From positions 30,563-94,562 of the forward strand of contig CACYYG010000013.1 of NCBI GenBank assembly GCA_902778535.1: DNA of 64,000 nt. Reading direction: 5' to 3'. The notes beneath the pieces are model-generated. The model was not told the origin of the DNA, did no database searches, and saw nothing but the letters and a program-made list of their open reading frames with translations. A program made the translations under genes and the position numbers. This DNA comes from an uncultured Prevotellaceae bacterium. GTDB lineage: Bacteria > Bacteroidota > Bacteroidia > Bacteroidales > Bacteroidaceae. Below, one piece after another: positions 24,862 to 33,667 of this stretch (its first letter is position 1; each line of letters starts with the position of its first letter).

Positions 24862-27672
24862 ATGAAGCCTAAACAGGAATATATCGAAGTCAAAGGCGCT
24901 CGCGTCAACAACCTGAAGAATGTCGACGTGCGGCTGCCGCAAGGCAAGTTCATCGTGATCACCGGTGTCAGCGGCTCGGGCAAGTCGTCGCTGGCTTTCG
25001 ATACGCTCTATGCCGAGGGTCAGCGCCGCTATGTGGAGAGTCTCAGCAGCTATGCGCGCCAGTTCCTGGGACGCATGAACAAGCCTGAGTGTGACTTCAT
25101 CCGCGGCATTCCGCCTGCCATCGCCATCGAACAGAAGGTCATCGCACGCAATCCGCGCAGCACCGTCGGCACTTCGACGGAAATCTACGAGTATATGCGC
25201 CTGCTCTTCGCCCGCATCGGACACACCTATTCGCCTGTCAGTGGCGAGGAGGTGAAGAAGCATACCACCGAGGACGTGGTACAGAAGATGCTGGAGTTCT
25301 CAGCTGGCACGAAGTTCGTTGTCCTCGCTCCCCTTATCATTCCCGACGACCGCACCATAGAGCAGCAGCTGAAAGCCTGCCTTTTGCAAGGCTACAGCCG
25401 AATATTAGTCGCAGGCGAGATTGTGAGAATTGATGATTGGATTGACAGTTCTCATCATTCTCAAATTTCAAATCTTAATTCTCAAATCTACCTCGTCATC
25501 GACCGTCTCTCGTCTTCCAATGAGAAAGAGACCATTGCGCGTCTTGTCGACTCTGCCGAAACGGCTTTCTACGAAGGGCAGGGTCAGCTGCGCCTGATGG
25601 TCCTGCCTGCAGGGCTCTGCTACGACTTTAGCACGCGTTTCGAGGCCGATGGCATCACCTTCGAAGAGCCTACCGACCAGACCTTCTCATTTAACTCGCC
25701 CGTGGGTGCCTGCCCTGAGTGTCAGGGCTTCGGCAGCGTTATCGGCATCGACGAGCACCTGGTCATTCCCAACACATCGCTGTCGGTCTACGACGGTTGC
25801 GTCGTTCCCTGGCACGGCGAGAAAATGGGCGAGTGGAAGAACTGGTTCATCCAACATGCTCCAGCCGACGATTTCCCCATCTTCGAACCTTACTATAACC
25901 TCACCCAGCAGCAGAAAGACTGGCTGTGGCACGGCTTGCCCAGCGACAAGCGCAAGAAGGAGAAGCCCTGCATCGACAGTTTCTTCCAGATGGTGAAGGA
26001 GAATCAGTACAAGATTCAATACCGTGTAATGCTGAGCCGCTATCGTGGCAAGACGGTGTGTCCGAAGTGTCACGGAACGCGCTTGAAGCCCGAGGCCGAC
26101 TATGTGAAGATTGGCGGGCGCAGCATTACCGACCTGGTGCAGATGCCGGTAGTAAGGCTGAAAGAATGGTTTACCCAGTTACAGCTTTCCGAGCACGATG
26201 CCAGTGTGGGAAAGCGTCTGCTGACTGAGATTAACAGTCGTCTGCAATTCCTTTTAGATGTGGGACTTGGCTATCTAACGCTGAATCGTCTGTCAAACAG
26301 TCTGTCAGGTGGCGAGAGCCAGCGCATCAACCTCTGCACTTCGCTTGGCTCATCACTTGTCGGCTCGCTCTATATTCTCGACGAGCCCAGCATTGGCCTG
26401 CACAGTCGCGACACGCAACGCCTCATCCATGTGCTGAAAGAGCTGCAGGCCTTGGGCAACACCGTTGTGGTGGTGGAGCACGACGAGGAAATCATCCGTT
26501 CTGCCGACTACCTCATCGACGTAGGTCCTGATGCCGGCAGACTGGGAGGAGAAATCGTATATCAAGGTGAGCTGAATCCCCACCTCTCACCTCTCACTTC
26601 TCACCTCGAAAAGAGCCATACCCTCCGTTTCCTTGCTGGCATCGACACATTGCCTATACCTGCTTCGCGCCGTCCTTGGAACAGGCACATTGACATCAAG
26701 GGCGCACGCATGAACAATCTGAGGGGCATCGACGTTGCGATTCCGCTGAACGTGATGACTGTCGTCACGGGTGTCTCCGGCTCGGGCAAGTCGTCGCTCA
26801 TCAAGGGCATCCTCTACCCGGCTTTGAAACGTCATTTGGGCGAGGTGTTTGACCAGCCTGGCGAATACAGCGGACTGTCGGGCGACATCGATGCCATCCA
26901 GCGCGTGGAGTTCGTCGACCAGAATCCCATCGGAAAGTCCACACGATCCAATCCTGCCACCTACGTAAAGGCCTACGACGCCATCCGCGACCTCTTTGCC
27001 GAGCAGCCGCTGGCACAGCAGATGGGCTTCACCAGCCAGTTCTTCTCATTCAACACCGACGGAGGCCGTTGCGACGAGTGCAAGGGAGCCGGCACCATTA
27101 CCGTCGAGATGCAGTTCATGGCCGACCTCGTATTGGAGTGCGAGGCTTGCCATGGCCACCGCTTCAAGCGCGACATCCTCGACGTGCGCTATAAGGGCAA
27201 GAATATCGATGATGTGCTGAATATGACCATCAGCGAGGCCATCGAGTTCTTTGGCGATGGAATGATTGCCAAGCGCCTCAAAACCCTCGAGGACGTGGGC
27301 CTTGGCTACATCAAGCTGGGACAGAACTCGTCGACGCTCTCGGGCGGCGAAAACCAGCGTGTCAAACTGGCCTACTTCATTGGTCTGGAGCGGCAGGAAC
27401 CCACGCTCTTCATCTTCGACGAGCCCACCACAGGTCTTCATTTCCACGATATACACCGTCTGCTGGACTCGATGAACGCCCTCATCGAGCGCGGACACAC
27501 CATACTGATTATTGAGCACAACCTTGACGTCATCTGTCAGGCCGATCACGTCATCGACCTGGGTCCCGACGGCGGCGACAAGGGCGGCAACCTTGTCTGT
27601 GTTGGCACGCCTGAAGAGGTGGCGCAGTGCAAGGAAAGTATTACCGGACAATACCTAAAAAACAAACTATGA
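24862..27672 (+). CDS. uvrA: Excinuclease ABC subunit A
   Basis: 936 residues. UvrA recognises bulky DNA lesions and loads UvrB. Two ABC modules are visible: Walker A motifs GVSGSGKSSLAF (near 35) and GVSGSGKSSLIKG (near 640), signatures LSGGESQRINL and LSGGENQRVKL, and Walker B regions YILDEPSIGL and FIFDEPTTGL. Zinc-binding Cys pairs (CPKCHGTR; CDECKGAG with CEACHGHRF) are present. Two short inserts, at about residues 196-209 and 574-583, are encoded by heptamer repeats. The stop overlaps the cdd start (ATGA). Confidence 0.95.
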   Translation: MKPKQEYIEVKGARVNNLKNVDVRLPQGKFIVITGVSGSGKSSLAFDTLYAEGQRRYVESLSSYARQFLGRMNKPECDFIRGIPPAIAIEQKVIARNPRSTVGTSTEIYEYMRLLFARIGHTYSPVSGEEVKKHTTEDVVQKMLEFSAGTKFVVLAPLIIPDDRTIEQQLKACLLQGYSRILVAGEIVRIDDWIDSSHHSQISNLNSQIYLVIDRLSSSNEKETIARLVDSAETAFYEGQGQLRLMVLPAGLCYDFSTRFEADGITFEEPTDQTFSFNSPVGACPECQGFGSVIGIDEHLVIPNTSLSVYDGCVVPWHGEKMGEWKNWFIQHAPADDFPIFEPYYNLTQQQKDWLWHGLPSDKRKKEKPCIDSFFQMVKENQYKIQYRVMLSRYRGKTVCPKCHGTRLKPEADYVKIGGRSITDLVQMPVVRLKEWFTQLQLSEHDASVGKRLLTEINSRLQFLLDVGLGYLTLNRLSNSLSGGESQRINLCTSLGSSLVGSLYILDEPSIGLHSRDTQRLIHVLKELQALGNTVVVVEHDEEIIRSADYLIDVGPDAGRLGGEIVYQGELNPHLSPLTSHLEKSHTLRFLAGIDTLPIPASRRPWNRHIDIKGARMNNLRGIDVAIPLNVMTVVTGVSGSGKSSLIKGILYPALKRHLGEVFDQPGEYSGLSGDIDAIQRVEFVDQNPIGKSTRSNPATYVKAYDAIRDLFAEQPLAQQMGFTSQFFSFNTDGGRCDECKGAGTITVEMQFMADLVLECEACHGHRFKRDILDVRYKGKNIDDVLNMTISEAIEFFGDGMIAKRLKTLEDVGLGYIKLGQNSSTLSGGENQRVKLAYFIGLERQEPTLFIFDEPTTGLHFHDIHRLLDSMNALIERGHTILIIEHNLDVICQADHVIDLGPDGGDKGGNLVCVGTPEEVAQCKESITGQYLKNKL
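25448..25489 (-). repeat. In-frame 7-8 bp repeat inside uvrA (first)
   Basis: Degenerate units of TTCTCAA/ATCTCAAT type. The coding-strand orientation is pyrimidine-rich and encodes SSHHSQISNLNSQIY. Confidence 0.8.
26581..26608 (-). repeat. In-frame heptamer array inside uvrA (second)
   Basis: Units CACCTCT, CACCTCT, CACTTCT, CACCTCG. Encodes PHLSPLTSHLEK just before the second ABC half of UvrA. Confidence 0.9.
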
Positions 27673-28142
27673 AAGATTTACACATCCATCCCGCCATCTA
27701 CGAATGTCAGATGGACGAGCTGACTGCCGACGAGCAGAAGCTGTTGCGCGAGGCCATTGCATCGACGGAGAACTCATACGCTCCGTATTCCAATTTCCAT
27801 GTGGGAGCTGCCTTGCTGCTCGACGACGGCACCATCGTGCCAGGCTGCAATCAGGAGAACGCCGCCTTCCCTGCCGGTCTCTGTGCCGAGCGTTCTGCCA
27901 TCTTCGCCGCCGGAGCCCAGAAACCGAAGGCCGTGCCTGTGATGCTGGCCATTGCCGCCCGCGACACTACTGGCGAGCTGACCACCGAACCCGTCTCTCC
28001 CTGCGGCACCTGCCGTCAGGTCATCATCGAGACGGAGACACGCCACCAGCATCCTGTGCGCCTGCTGCTCTACGGCCAGCGCTGTGTCTATGTGATGGAC
28101 GGCATCCGCCAGCTCATGCCGCTGTCGTTCACAGAGTTTTGA
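27669..28142 (+). CDS. cdd: Cytidine deaminase
   Basis: 157 residues from the ATG at 27669, which overlaps the uvrA stop by 4 nt. The zinc/catalytic motifs are intact: FHVGAALL, then CAERSAIFAAG (Cys-Ala-Glu) and SPCGTCRQVI (two Cys). It deaminates cytidine and deoxycytidine to uridine forms in pyrimidine salvage. The length is a little above the usual 130-140 because of an N-terminal helix. Confidence 0.94.
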   Translation: MKDLHIHPAIYECQMDELTADEQKLLREAIASTENSYAPYSNFHVGAALLLDDGTIVPGCNQENAAFPAGLCAERSAIFAAGAQKPKAVPVMLAIAARDTTGELTTEPVSPCGTCRQVIIETETRHQHPVRLLLYGQRCVYVMDGIRQLMPLSFTEF

Positions 28143-28196
28143 ATAAAGAAGAGCAGGAGTGAAGAAGTTTCAGAACTTCTGAAGCTTCTATAGATA

Positions 28197-29642
28197 ATGA
28201 CCGTCGTTCTCACCATCCTTGCCTATTTCGCCGCCCTCTTCGCCCTGAGCCGGTGGACGACGCGGCGTGCCACCAACGAAACATTCTTCCGTGGTGAGCG
28301 ACGCTCGCCGTGGCGCATGGTGGCCTTCGGCATGGTGGGCGCTTCCATCTCAGGCGTCACCTTCGTCTCAGTGCCCGGCATGGTGCTGACGCAGGACATG
28401 GCCTACCTGCAGCTCTGCCTGGGCTTTATCCTCGGCTACATTGCGGTGGCCTTTGTGCTGCTGCCTGTCTATTACAAGCTCAACCTCACCTCCATCTATA
28501 CTTACTTGGGTGAGCGCCTCGGGCAGCGTTCCTACCTCACGGGCGCCGGTTTCTTCCTGCTGTCGAAGATGATAGGCACGGCGGTGAAGTTCTACGTGGC
28601 CTGCCTCATCGTGCAGCAGTTTGTGATGAACGCCCTCGGCATACCTTTCGTCATCACCGTCGGCGTGATGGTGCTGCTCATCTGGCTCTATTCCCATCGC
28701 GGCGGTGTGCGCACGCTGGTATTCACCGATTCCTTTCAGACGTTCTGCCTCCTTGCGGCGCTACTCATTATTATATATATAGTGATGCAGCGCATGGGTT
28801 TTTCGCTCAGCGATGCCGTCAGTGCCATTGCTGCCGACGAGCGTAGCCGCATCTTCGTGTTTGACGATTGGGTGAGCCGTCAGAACTTCTGGAAACAGTT
28901 GCTCAGCGGAGCTTTCATCGTGGTGGTGATGACGGGTCTCGACCAGGACATGATGCAGAAGAATCTCACCTGCCGCACCCTGCGCGAGGCACAGAAGAAC
29001 ATGTGCTCCTACGGCGTTGCCTTCGTGCCTGTCAACCTGCTCTTCCTCTCCCTTGGCATCTTGCTTGCCCAATACTTCGAAGGAACAATGTCCGACGTTC
29101 AATGCTCAATGCTGAAAGGCGACGAGCTGCTGCCGATGTTCGTACAGACGGCCGGCTCCACGCTTGTGCTGGTGCTCTTCACGTTAGGCATTGTCGCTGC
29201 CTCGTTCTCTTCTGCCGACTCCGCGCTCACCGCCCTCACCACCAGCTACTGCGTCGACATACGCCAACGACCTCAGGACGAGCGCCTGCGCCGACGCGTG
29301 CATATTGTGATGTGCCTGCTGCTTGTGGGGTGCATCCTCGCCATCCGTGCTGCCGGTTCAGCGTCGCTCATCGATGCCATCTACACCATCGTTTCCTACA
29401 CCTACGGCCCGTTGCTGGGCCTCTTTGCCTTCGGGCTCTTCACCCGTCGCGGCGTGCGCGACCGGCTGGTGCCTTTCGTCTGCATAGCCTCGCCGCTGCT
29501 CTGTTTTCTTCTCGACCAGCTTTGTGTCAGACTCTTCAGCTATCGCTTCGGCTACGAGTTGCTGCTGCTCAACGGCCTTATTACCTTTGTTGGCTTAACA
29601 GTTTTGCGGAGCAACGTGAAGGTGGCTTCTGAAAAGGAATAG
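28197..29642 (+). CDS. Sodium:solute symporter (SSS family)
   Basis: 481 residues, about 13 hydrophobic segments, SSS fold (GVTFVSVPGMVL, SYLTGAGFFLLSKMIGTAVKF, MTGLDQDMMQKNLTCRT, AASFSSADSALTALTTSY). It imports an organic solute with Na+; the substrate cannot be told from sequence. The family's usual region between helices carries a short insert (SDVQCSMLKG, about residues 300-309) encoded by a heptamer repeat. It lies 54 bp after cdd and could be used for nucleosides, but that is only context. Confidence 0.88.
   Translation: MTVVLTILAYFAALFALSRWTTRRATNETFFRGERRSPWRMVAFGMVGASISGVTFVSVPGMVLTQDMAYLQLCLGFILGYIAVAFVLLPVYYKLNLTSIYTYLGERLGQRSYLTGAGFFLLSKMIGTAVKFYVACLIVQQFVMNALGIPFVITVGVMVLLIWLYSHRGGVRTLVFTDSFQTFCLLAALLIIIYIVMQRMGFSLSDAVSAIAADERSRIFVFDDWVSRQNFWKQLLSGAFIVVVMTGLDQDMMQKNLTCRTLREAQKNMCSYGVAFVPVNLLFLSLGILLAQYFEGTMSDVQCSMLKGDELLPMFVQTAGSTLVLVLFTLGIVAASFSSADSALTALTTSYCVDIRQRPQDERLRRRVHIVMCLLLVGCILAIRAAGSASLIDAIYTIVSYTYGPLLGLFAFGLFTRRGVRDRLVPFVCIASPLLCFLLDQLCVRLFSYRFGYELLLLNGLITFVGLTVLRSNVKVASEKE
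29098..29118 (-). repeat. Three-unit heptamer repeat inside the SSS symporter gene
   Basis: GTTCAAT, GCTCAAT, GCTGAAA, in frame. Confidence 0.65.
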
Positions 29643-29683
29643 GCCTCGCAAATGGTTTCCCCAATGCCATTCAGTAAAAAAAA

Positions 29684-29761
29684 CGTTTCGTACACGTTTC
29701 GTACACACGACGTGTACTAAAAGTACACACGGTGTGTATTTTTAGTACACACGGTGTGTAC
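29684..29761. repeat. Palindrome array C, three 17-bp units at 22-bp period
   Basis: Units GTACACACGACGTGTAC (29701-29717), GTACACACGGTGTGTAT (29723-29739) and GTACACACGGTGTGTAC (29745-29761), exactly 22 bp apart. Just before them, CGTTTCGTACA occurs twice. The array starts about 40 bp after the symporter stop. Confidence 0.9.
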
Positions 29762-29865
29762 GAAAATAAAACTACGTCCTCACGTTTTCAGCGTACATGG
29801 CGGTATCATTGTGGATAACCATTTCAAAAAAAACTCGGTGAGATTTGGGAGGCGACGCTAAAAAT

Positions 29866-29916
29866 AGCAGGCAATGAGAAAACCGAATTTGATTATCTCA
29901 TTGCCTGCTTTCTTTT
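29866..29916. terminator. Terminator between convergent genes
   Basis: A perfect 14-bp stem AGCAGGCAATGAGA (29866-29879) with 29896-29909, followed by TTCTTTT. Confidence 0.8.
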
Positions 29917-30000
29917 AGAGGCGTATGAAATGTCATAACATAGGTACACCTGCTATGTACCTATGTGAATCGATGCAATCCAATGGCGATGTTCAATTAC

Positions 30001-30171
30001 TTAATCATCCCAGTCGTCAAAGCCGCGGGAGCGAGCCTCGCCAGAGTTGCCGCCACCGTATTTGATGCCAGTGCCTTCGCTCTTCACATTTCTAACGGTT
30101 CCGCAGATGAGCCCCTGAGGCTGCATGTGCATAATAATCATGCTGGGGGTTTGATAATTTTTCTTGTTCAT
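30001..30171 (-). CDS. Small conserved-looking protein of unknown function (56 aa)
   Basis: Read on minus from the ATG at 30171 to TAA at 30001: MNKKNYQTPSMIIMHMQ..., then LICGTVRNVKSEG, a Gly-rich stretch and the tail RSRGFDDWDD. The layout (MKK-Y-P start, one Cys in the middle, Gly-rich part, acidic DDWDD/DWDE end) matches a loose class of 50-60 residue proteins I recognise from Prevotella and Bacteroides, function unknown. A promoter-like TAACTTTG (30200-30207, minus) is 29 bp upstream. No signal peptide. It could be a secreted or modified peptide precursor, but nothing nearby encodes modifying enzymes. Confidence 0.7.
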   Translation of the reverse strand: MNKKNYQTPSMIIMHMQPQGLICGTVRNVKSEGTGIKYGGGNSGEARSRGFDDWDD

Positions 30172-30199
30172 GATTTCTACATATCCTAAAATGTTGGTG

Positions 30200-30207
30200 C
30201 AAAGTTA
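30200..30207 (-). promoter_or_regulatory. -7 element of the small-protein gene
   Basis: TAACTTTG on minus. A -33 TTTG at the right spacing is not obvious. Confidence 0.5.
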
Positions 30208-30268
30208 GAACTTTTTTGACAAATTATAAGATAAATTGACGTTAAATATGCTAAAATAGGAAACAAAG

Positions 30269-32647
30269 CTACTGACGGCTTTCCTGATTTAACATATCCT
30301 GGGCGCCCGGCAGCTCCATGCTGTCGTTCTTGATATGAATGTCGCGCTGCGGGAAAGGAATCTGAATGCCGTTGCTGCGCAGGGTGTCGTAGATGGATTT
30401 CAGGACATCGCTGACAACGTAGATGCGCTTCACGGCATCGGCCCAGACGTAGAGCTTGAAGTCGATGCTCGACTCGCCCATAGCTGCAACGACGCTCTTG
30501 GCACGCTTCTTGTGGTCGGTCCAGGGGTGACGCATGTTGTTGACAGTGTCGTCAACCATCTGTATGACATCGTGCAGGTTGGAGCCGTAGGCCACGCTGT
30601 AGTTGATGGCGGTGAGCACATAGCCGTGGTTGCGCGTCAGGTTCTTGTAGTTCTTTGAGAAGAGCTGGCTGTTCTGGAAGGTGATGACCTCGCCGTAGAG
30701 TGTCTCGACGACGGTGGCGGTATAGCTGATGGACTTGACCCTGCCCACTGTGCCGTCAATCTCGATCCAGTCACCCACCTTTACTCGGCCAGCCATGAGT
30801 GTGGCGCCGTAGTAGATGTTCTCGATGATGTCCTTCGAAGCGAAGCCGATACCTGTGGAAAGGCCGCCTCCGATAGCCAGAAGCCACGCCACGCTGATGT
30901 GCAGGACTGAGAGCGACATCATCAGCCAGATGCCCCACACCAGCACCTGTATGACGTTCTTGCCCATTACCTCGCGGCTGGCGGCTGTGGTGGGGTCAGA
31001 GGTCTGGAAGTGCAGGCTCATCAGCGAGAGGATGGTACTGGCGATGTATCTGAACAGGAACCACAGGCTGACCACCATTGAGAGTTTGATGATGCTCACC
31101 TTGAGGTTCTCGAGGTTGATGAAGTCGTGGCGGAATATCTGCCAGCAGATGTCGCCCAGATTGAAGACGTCGGCAGCCCAGTAGATGGACAGCATGACGG
31201 AGCCTACACCGATGACGGGCAGCACTACCTTGGAGAGCAGCAGGTAGAACCACGACTGTGTGACGGGCTTCTCCAGATATTTGTGGCGATTGCCGTAGAG
31301 ATTGAGGTAGCTGATGAGGCAAGTGATGGTGAGGATGCATGTCAGCTGCATGATCCACCAGATGAGTATCTGCACCGACAGCAGCGTGTAGCCCACCCAC
31401 GAGCAGATGAGTGCGAAGATGAAGATGGCCATCGAGATGTAGGTGTAGAACATGTCGGAGCGCGGAACGTTCCTGTTGTGCTTGCGAATGACGAGCCATT
31501 GCCAAATGGCGCAAAGCAGCAGAATGGCGGGGAAGGCCATGTTGACCAGCTCGTAGGGGATGAGCACGATGCGGAAGGCAATGACGATGAAGCCTATCAC
31601 GACCAATGGCGAATAGATGTGGAAGGCGCTGCGTATCTGGTCGCCGTTGACACGCAGGAGCAGCGAGATGAGGATGACACCCAGGAGCCAAGCATACTCG
31701 ATGAGCAGGCCGCTGGCCATGATGAAGAAGTTCTGCTGCAGCGTTGCCCTCATGATGCCTAAGACGGCGGCGAAGGTGACGGTGGTGGTGGCCATGATGA
31801 TGCAGGAGCGCTTCTTCAGGAACTCAGTGGTGTGGAACCGTTTCGGCATAAAGCGGAAGACAATCATGTTGAGCACGATGGCCATGACGATGTAGAAGAT
31901 GATCATGGCGAAGAGCCGCAGGATGACGGTGGAGTCCCAGTCGGACTTCTGGTTCGAGGGCCGGTATTTCTCGGCCAAGGCCACCTGCACCTCTTCCCAG
32001 CGGGTGGAGAAATTCCTCAGCAAAGAGAAGTAGTTCTCGCCGCCATTGCGGAAGATTCCCGTCTGTATGTCGTTGTAGCGGCGGTTGGCATAGTCGTTCA
32101 GATAGCGCAGTCGCTGCTCGGTGTTCTCATAGAGGCTCATGTATTCCATCACCTGCGCCTTCGCTTCAGTGTGCGTGTTGCGGATGCTGGTGGCCAGCGT
32201 CAGACAGACTGTACGGTTGATCTTTGCCTGGTCGTCGAGCATGTTAGGACGAATATGGCGCAGACTGGTCACCAGGCTGTCGTACTTCTCTATCTCTACG
32301 TCCAAGGCTTCGATATAGGTCTTGAAGGGCAGCTGCTGATGCTGGAACGTGAGGTACTGCTCGGTGGCTTCGTGGCAGGCGTAGGTAAGGTCGAAGACAT
32401 AGTTATTCTGCTGAGAATAGAGCATCAGCGAGTTCTGATTGCTGCGCTTGATGGTCTCCCTGAGCTGTTGTATGATGTCCTTCGTCTGCTGCTTGCGCAG
32501 CTCGGCCTGACTGCTCAGCTCCTGATAGCGCTCGGTCAGCTCTGCACGAAGCACGCTCAGCGTCTGCTCCAGGTTCTGCTCCTTCAGCACGGCCTGTGCC
32601 TCGATGATGAAGAGGAACAGGAACAATATGGTGATAAGTCTCTTCAT
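30269..32647 (-). CDS. MscS-family mechanosensitive channel with large periplasmic N-terminal domain
   Basis: 792 residues. Signal peptide (MKRLITILFLFLFIIEAQA), a coiled-coil periplasmic domain (20-235), then about ten membrane helices and the MscS core: pore helix AIGGGLSTGIGFASKDIIEN, then GATLMAGRVKVGDWIEIDG and VGRVKSISYTATVVET (beta domain), ending in a cytoplasmic alpha/beta domain. It resembles the long MscK/YnaI-type channels that release solutes on osmotic down-shock. It starts 1 bp after the prmA stop. Confidence 0.92.
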   Translation of the reverse strand: MKRLITILFLFLFIIEAQAVLKEQNLEQTLSVLRAELTERYQELSSQAELRKQQTKDIIQQLRETIKRSNQNSLMLYSQQNNYVFDLTYACHEATEQYLTFQHQQLPFKTYIEALDVEIEKYDSLVTSLRHIRPNMLDDQAKINRTVCLTLATSIRNTHTEAKAQVMEYMSLYENTEQRLRYLNDYANRRYNDIQTGIFRNGGENYFSLLRNFSTRWEEVQVALAEKYRPSNQKSDWDSTVILRLFAMIIFYIVMAIVLNMIVFRFMPKRFHTTEFLKKRSCIIMATTTVTFAAVLGIMRATLQQNFFIMASGLLIEYAWLLGVILISLLLRVNGDQIRSAFHIYSPLVVIGFIVIAFRIVLIPYELVNMAFPAILLLCAIWQWLVIRKHNRNVPRSDMFYTYISMAIFIFALICSWVGYTLLSVQILIWWIMQLTCILTITCLISYLNLYGNRHKYLEKPVTQSWFYLLLSKVVLPVIGVGSVMLSIYWAADVFNLGDICWQIFRHDFINLENLKVSIIKLSMVVSLWFLFRYIASTILSLMSLHFQTSDPTTAASREVMGKNVIQVLVWGIWLMMSLSVLHISVAWLLAIGGGLSTGIGFASKDIIENIYYGATLMAGRVKVGDWIEIDGTVGRVKSISYTATVVETLYGEVITFQNSQLFSKNYKNLTRNHGYVLTAINYSVAYGSNLHDVIQMVDDTVNNMRHPWTDHKKRAKSVVAAMGESSIDFKLYVWADAVKRIYVVSDVLKSIYDTLRSNGIQIPFPQRDIHIKNDSMELPGAQDMLNQESRQ

Positions 32648-32648
32648 A

Positions 32649-33533
32649 TCAGTTGATTCTAAACTTTAGGCAAGACCAGCCATCTTCTTCTTTCTCATCT
32701 TCCAAGTGCATTCCCAGTTCTCGTGCTTTGGCTTCTAAAAGAGGGACATCTTCCCTGTAGAAGCCGCTGAGCAGCATGGTGCCCCGGTACTGCGGCAGCG
32801 CCTGGCGCATCTGCTGCATGTCGGCCAGGAGAATGTTGCGGTTGATGTTGGCCGCCACCACGTCGAACTTGCGCTGGAGCTGGCGGATGACGCCGGCATT
32901 GCCCCAAACGGATGTGAACTGCTGATCGACGCCGTTCAGCCCGGCATTGTGTCTGGCGTTCTCCACGCTCCATTCGTCAATGTCGTAGCCCACAGCCTCT
33001 GTTGCACCATATTTCAATGCAACGATGCTGAGTATGCCAGTGCCAGTGCCGCAGTCGAGCAGCGTCTTGCCATCCATTCCCAAGTCTATCAGCGCCTGGC
33101 ACATCATGCGCGTGGTGGCGTGATTGCCTGTGCCGAAAGCCTGGCGGGCCTCAATGATAATGGTGGAGGGCGAAGGGTTGAAGGAGGAGGGTGGGGGAAG
33201 GTGGCGCCCGTCATATATTATAAGATGTGTACCCACGTTGATGGGCTCGAAGCCTTCCTTCTCCCATTGTTCGTTCCAGTCGCGGTCGGGAGCGTCGTTC
33301 ACTTCATAGCCGATGCTTACGCCCTGCTCTTCGCCAAAGGGAAAAGAATCAAGCACGTTGCGCAGAGCCGCCTCGTCAAAGAGGTCGCGCTGTACATAGC
33401 CAGTCAGGCCCTCGTCATTCTCTTCAAAGGTCTCAAAACCACATTCGCCTGCCATTGCTGCAAGCACGTCGCTCACATCCTGACGCAGGTCGTCAGGAGC
33501 ATTGAGGCGAAAATGCACTTCAAAATATTTCAT
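32649..33533 (-). CDS. prmA: Ribosomal protein L11 methyltransferase
   Basis: 294 residues. SAM-dependent trimethylation of L11. Motif I DCGTGTGILSIVALKYGA is near residue 160, preceded by the family-specific AFGTGNHATTRMM and followed by DIDEWSVENARHNAGLNG. Residues about 110-124 (HLPPPSSFNPSPSTI) replace a short loop before the AFGTG motif and are encoded by a 7-bp purine/pyrimidine repeat. A -7 TATCTTTG (33554-33561, minus) lies 20 bp upstream of the start. mscS follows after 1 bp. Confidence 0.93.
   Translation of the reverse strand: MKYFEVHFRLNAPDDLRQDVSDVLAAMAGECGFETFEENDEGLTGYVQRDLFDEAALRNVLDSFPFGEEQGVSIGYEVNDAPDRDWNEQWEKEGFEPINVGTHLIIYDGRHLPPPSSFNPSPSTIIIEARQAFGTGNHATTRMMCQALIDLGMDGKTLLDCGTGTGILSIVALKYGATEAVGYDIDEWSVENARHNAGLNGVDQQFTSVWGNAGVIRQLQRKFDVVAANINRNILLADMQQMRQALPQYRGTMLLSGFYREDVPLLEAKARELGMHLEDEKEEDGWSCLKFRIN
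33164..33205 (+). repeat. In-frame heptamer repeat inside prmA
   Basis: Plus-strand units TGGAGGG, CGAAGGG, TTGAAGG, AGGAGGG, TGGGGGA, then AGGTGGC. Pyrimidine-rich on the coding strand. Confidence 0.75.
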
Positions 33534-33626
33534 TATAATGTTAATTTCGCGTGCAAAGATAAGAAAAATAGGGAAAATCCTACCATGTTTTAGGGTTTTT
33601 CCTTATCTTTGCATGAAAATTCGTGG

Positions 33627-33634
33627 TATTTTTG
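33627..33634 (+). promoter_or_regulatory. Probable -7 element for the aromatic/Gly-rich protein gene
   Basis: TATTTTTG 33 bp before the ATG; a second TATCTTTG lies at 33604-33611. Confidence 0.45.
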
Positions 33635-33667
33635 CATCGTGAATCAATCAACAAACAAGATAAAGCT

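Larger units (their letters stand above)
29643..30000. other. 358-bp gene-free region between the symporter and the small-protein gene
   Basis: It holds palindrome array C (29684-29761), a terminator (29866-29916) and a perfect 10-bp inverted repeat CATAGGTACA (29939-29948 with 29956-29965). No coding sequence seen. Confidence 0.7.

Noticed and set aside
29965-30189. 74-codon plus reading frame
   Set aside because: It is antisense to the better supported 56-residue protein, which has a promoter-like element and family-like ends.
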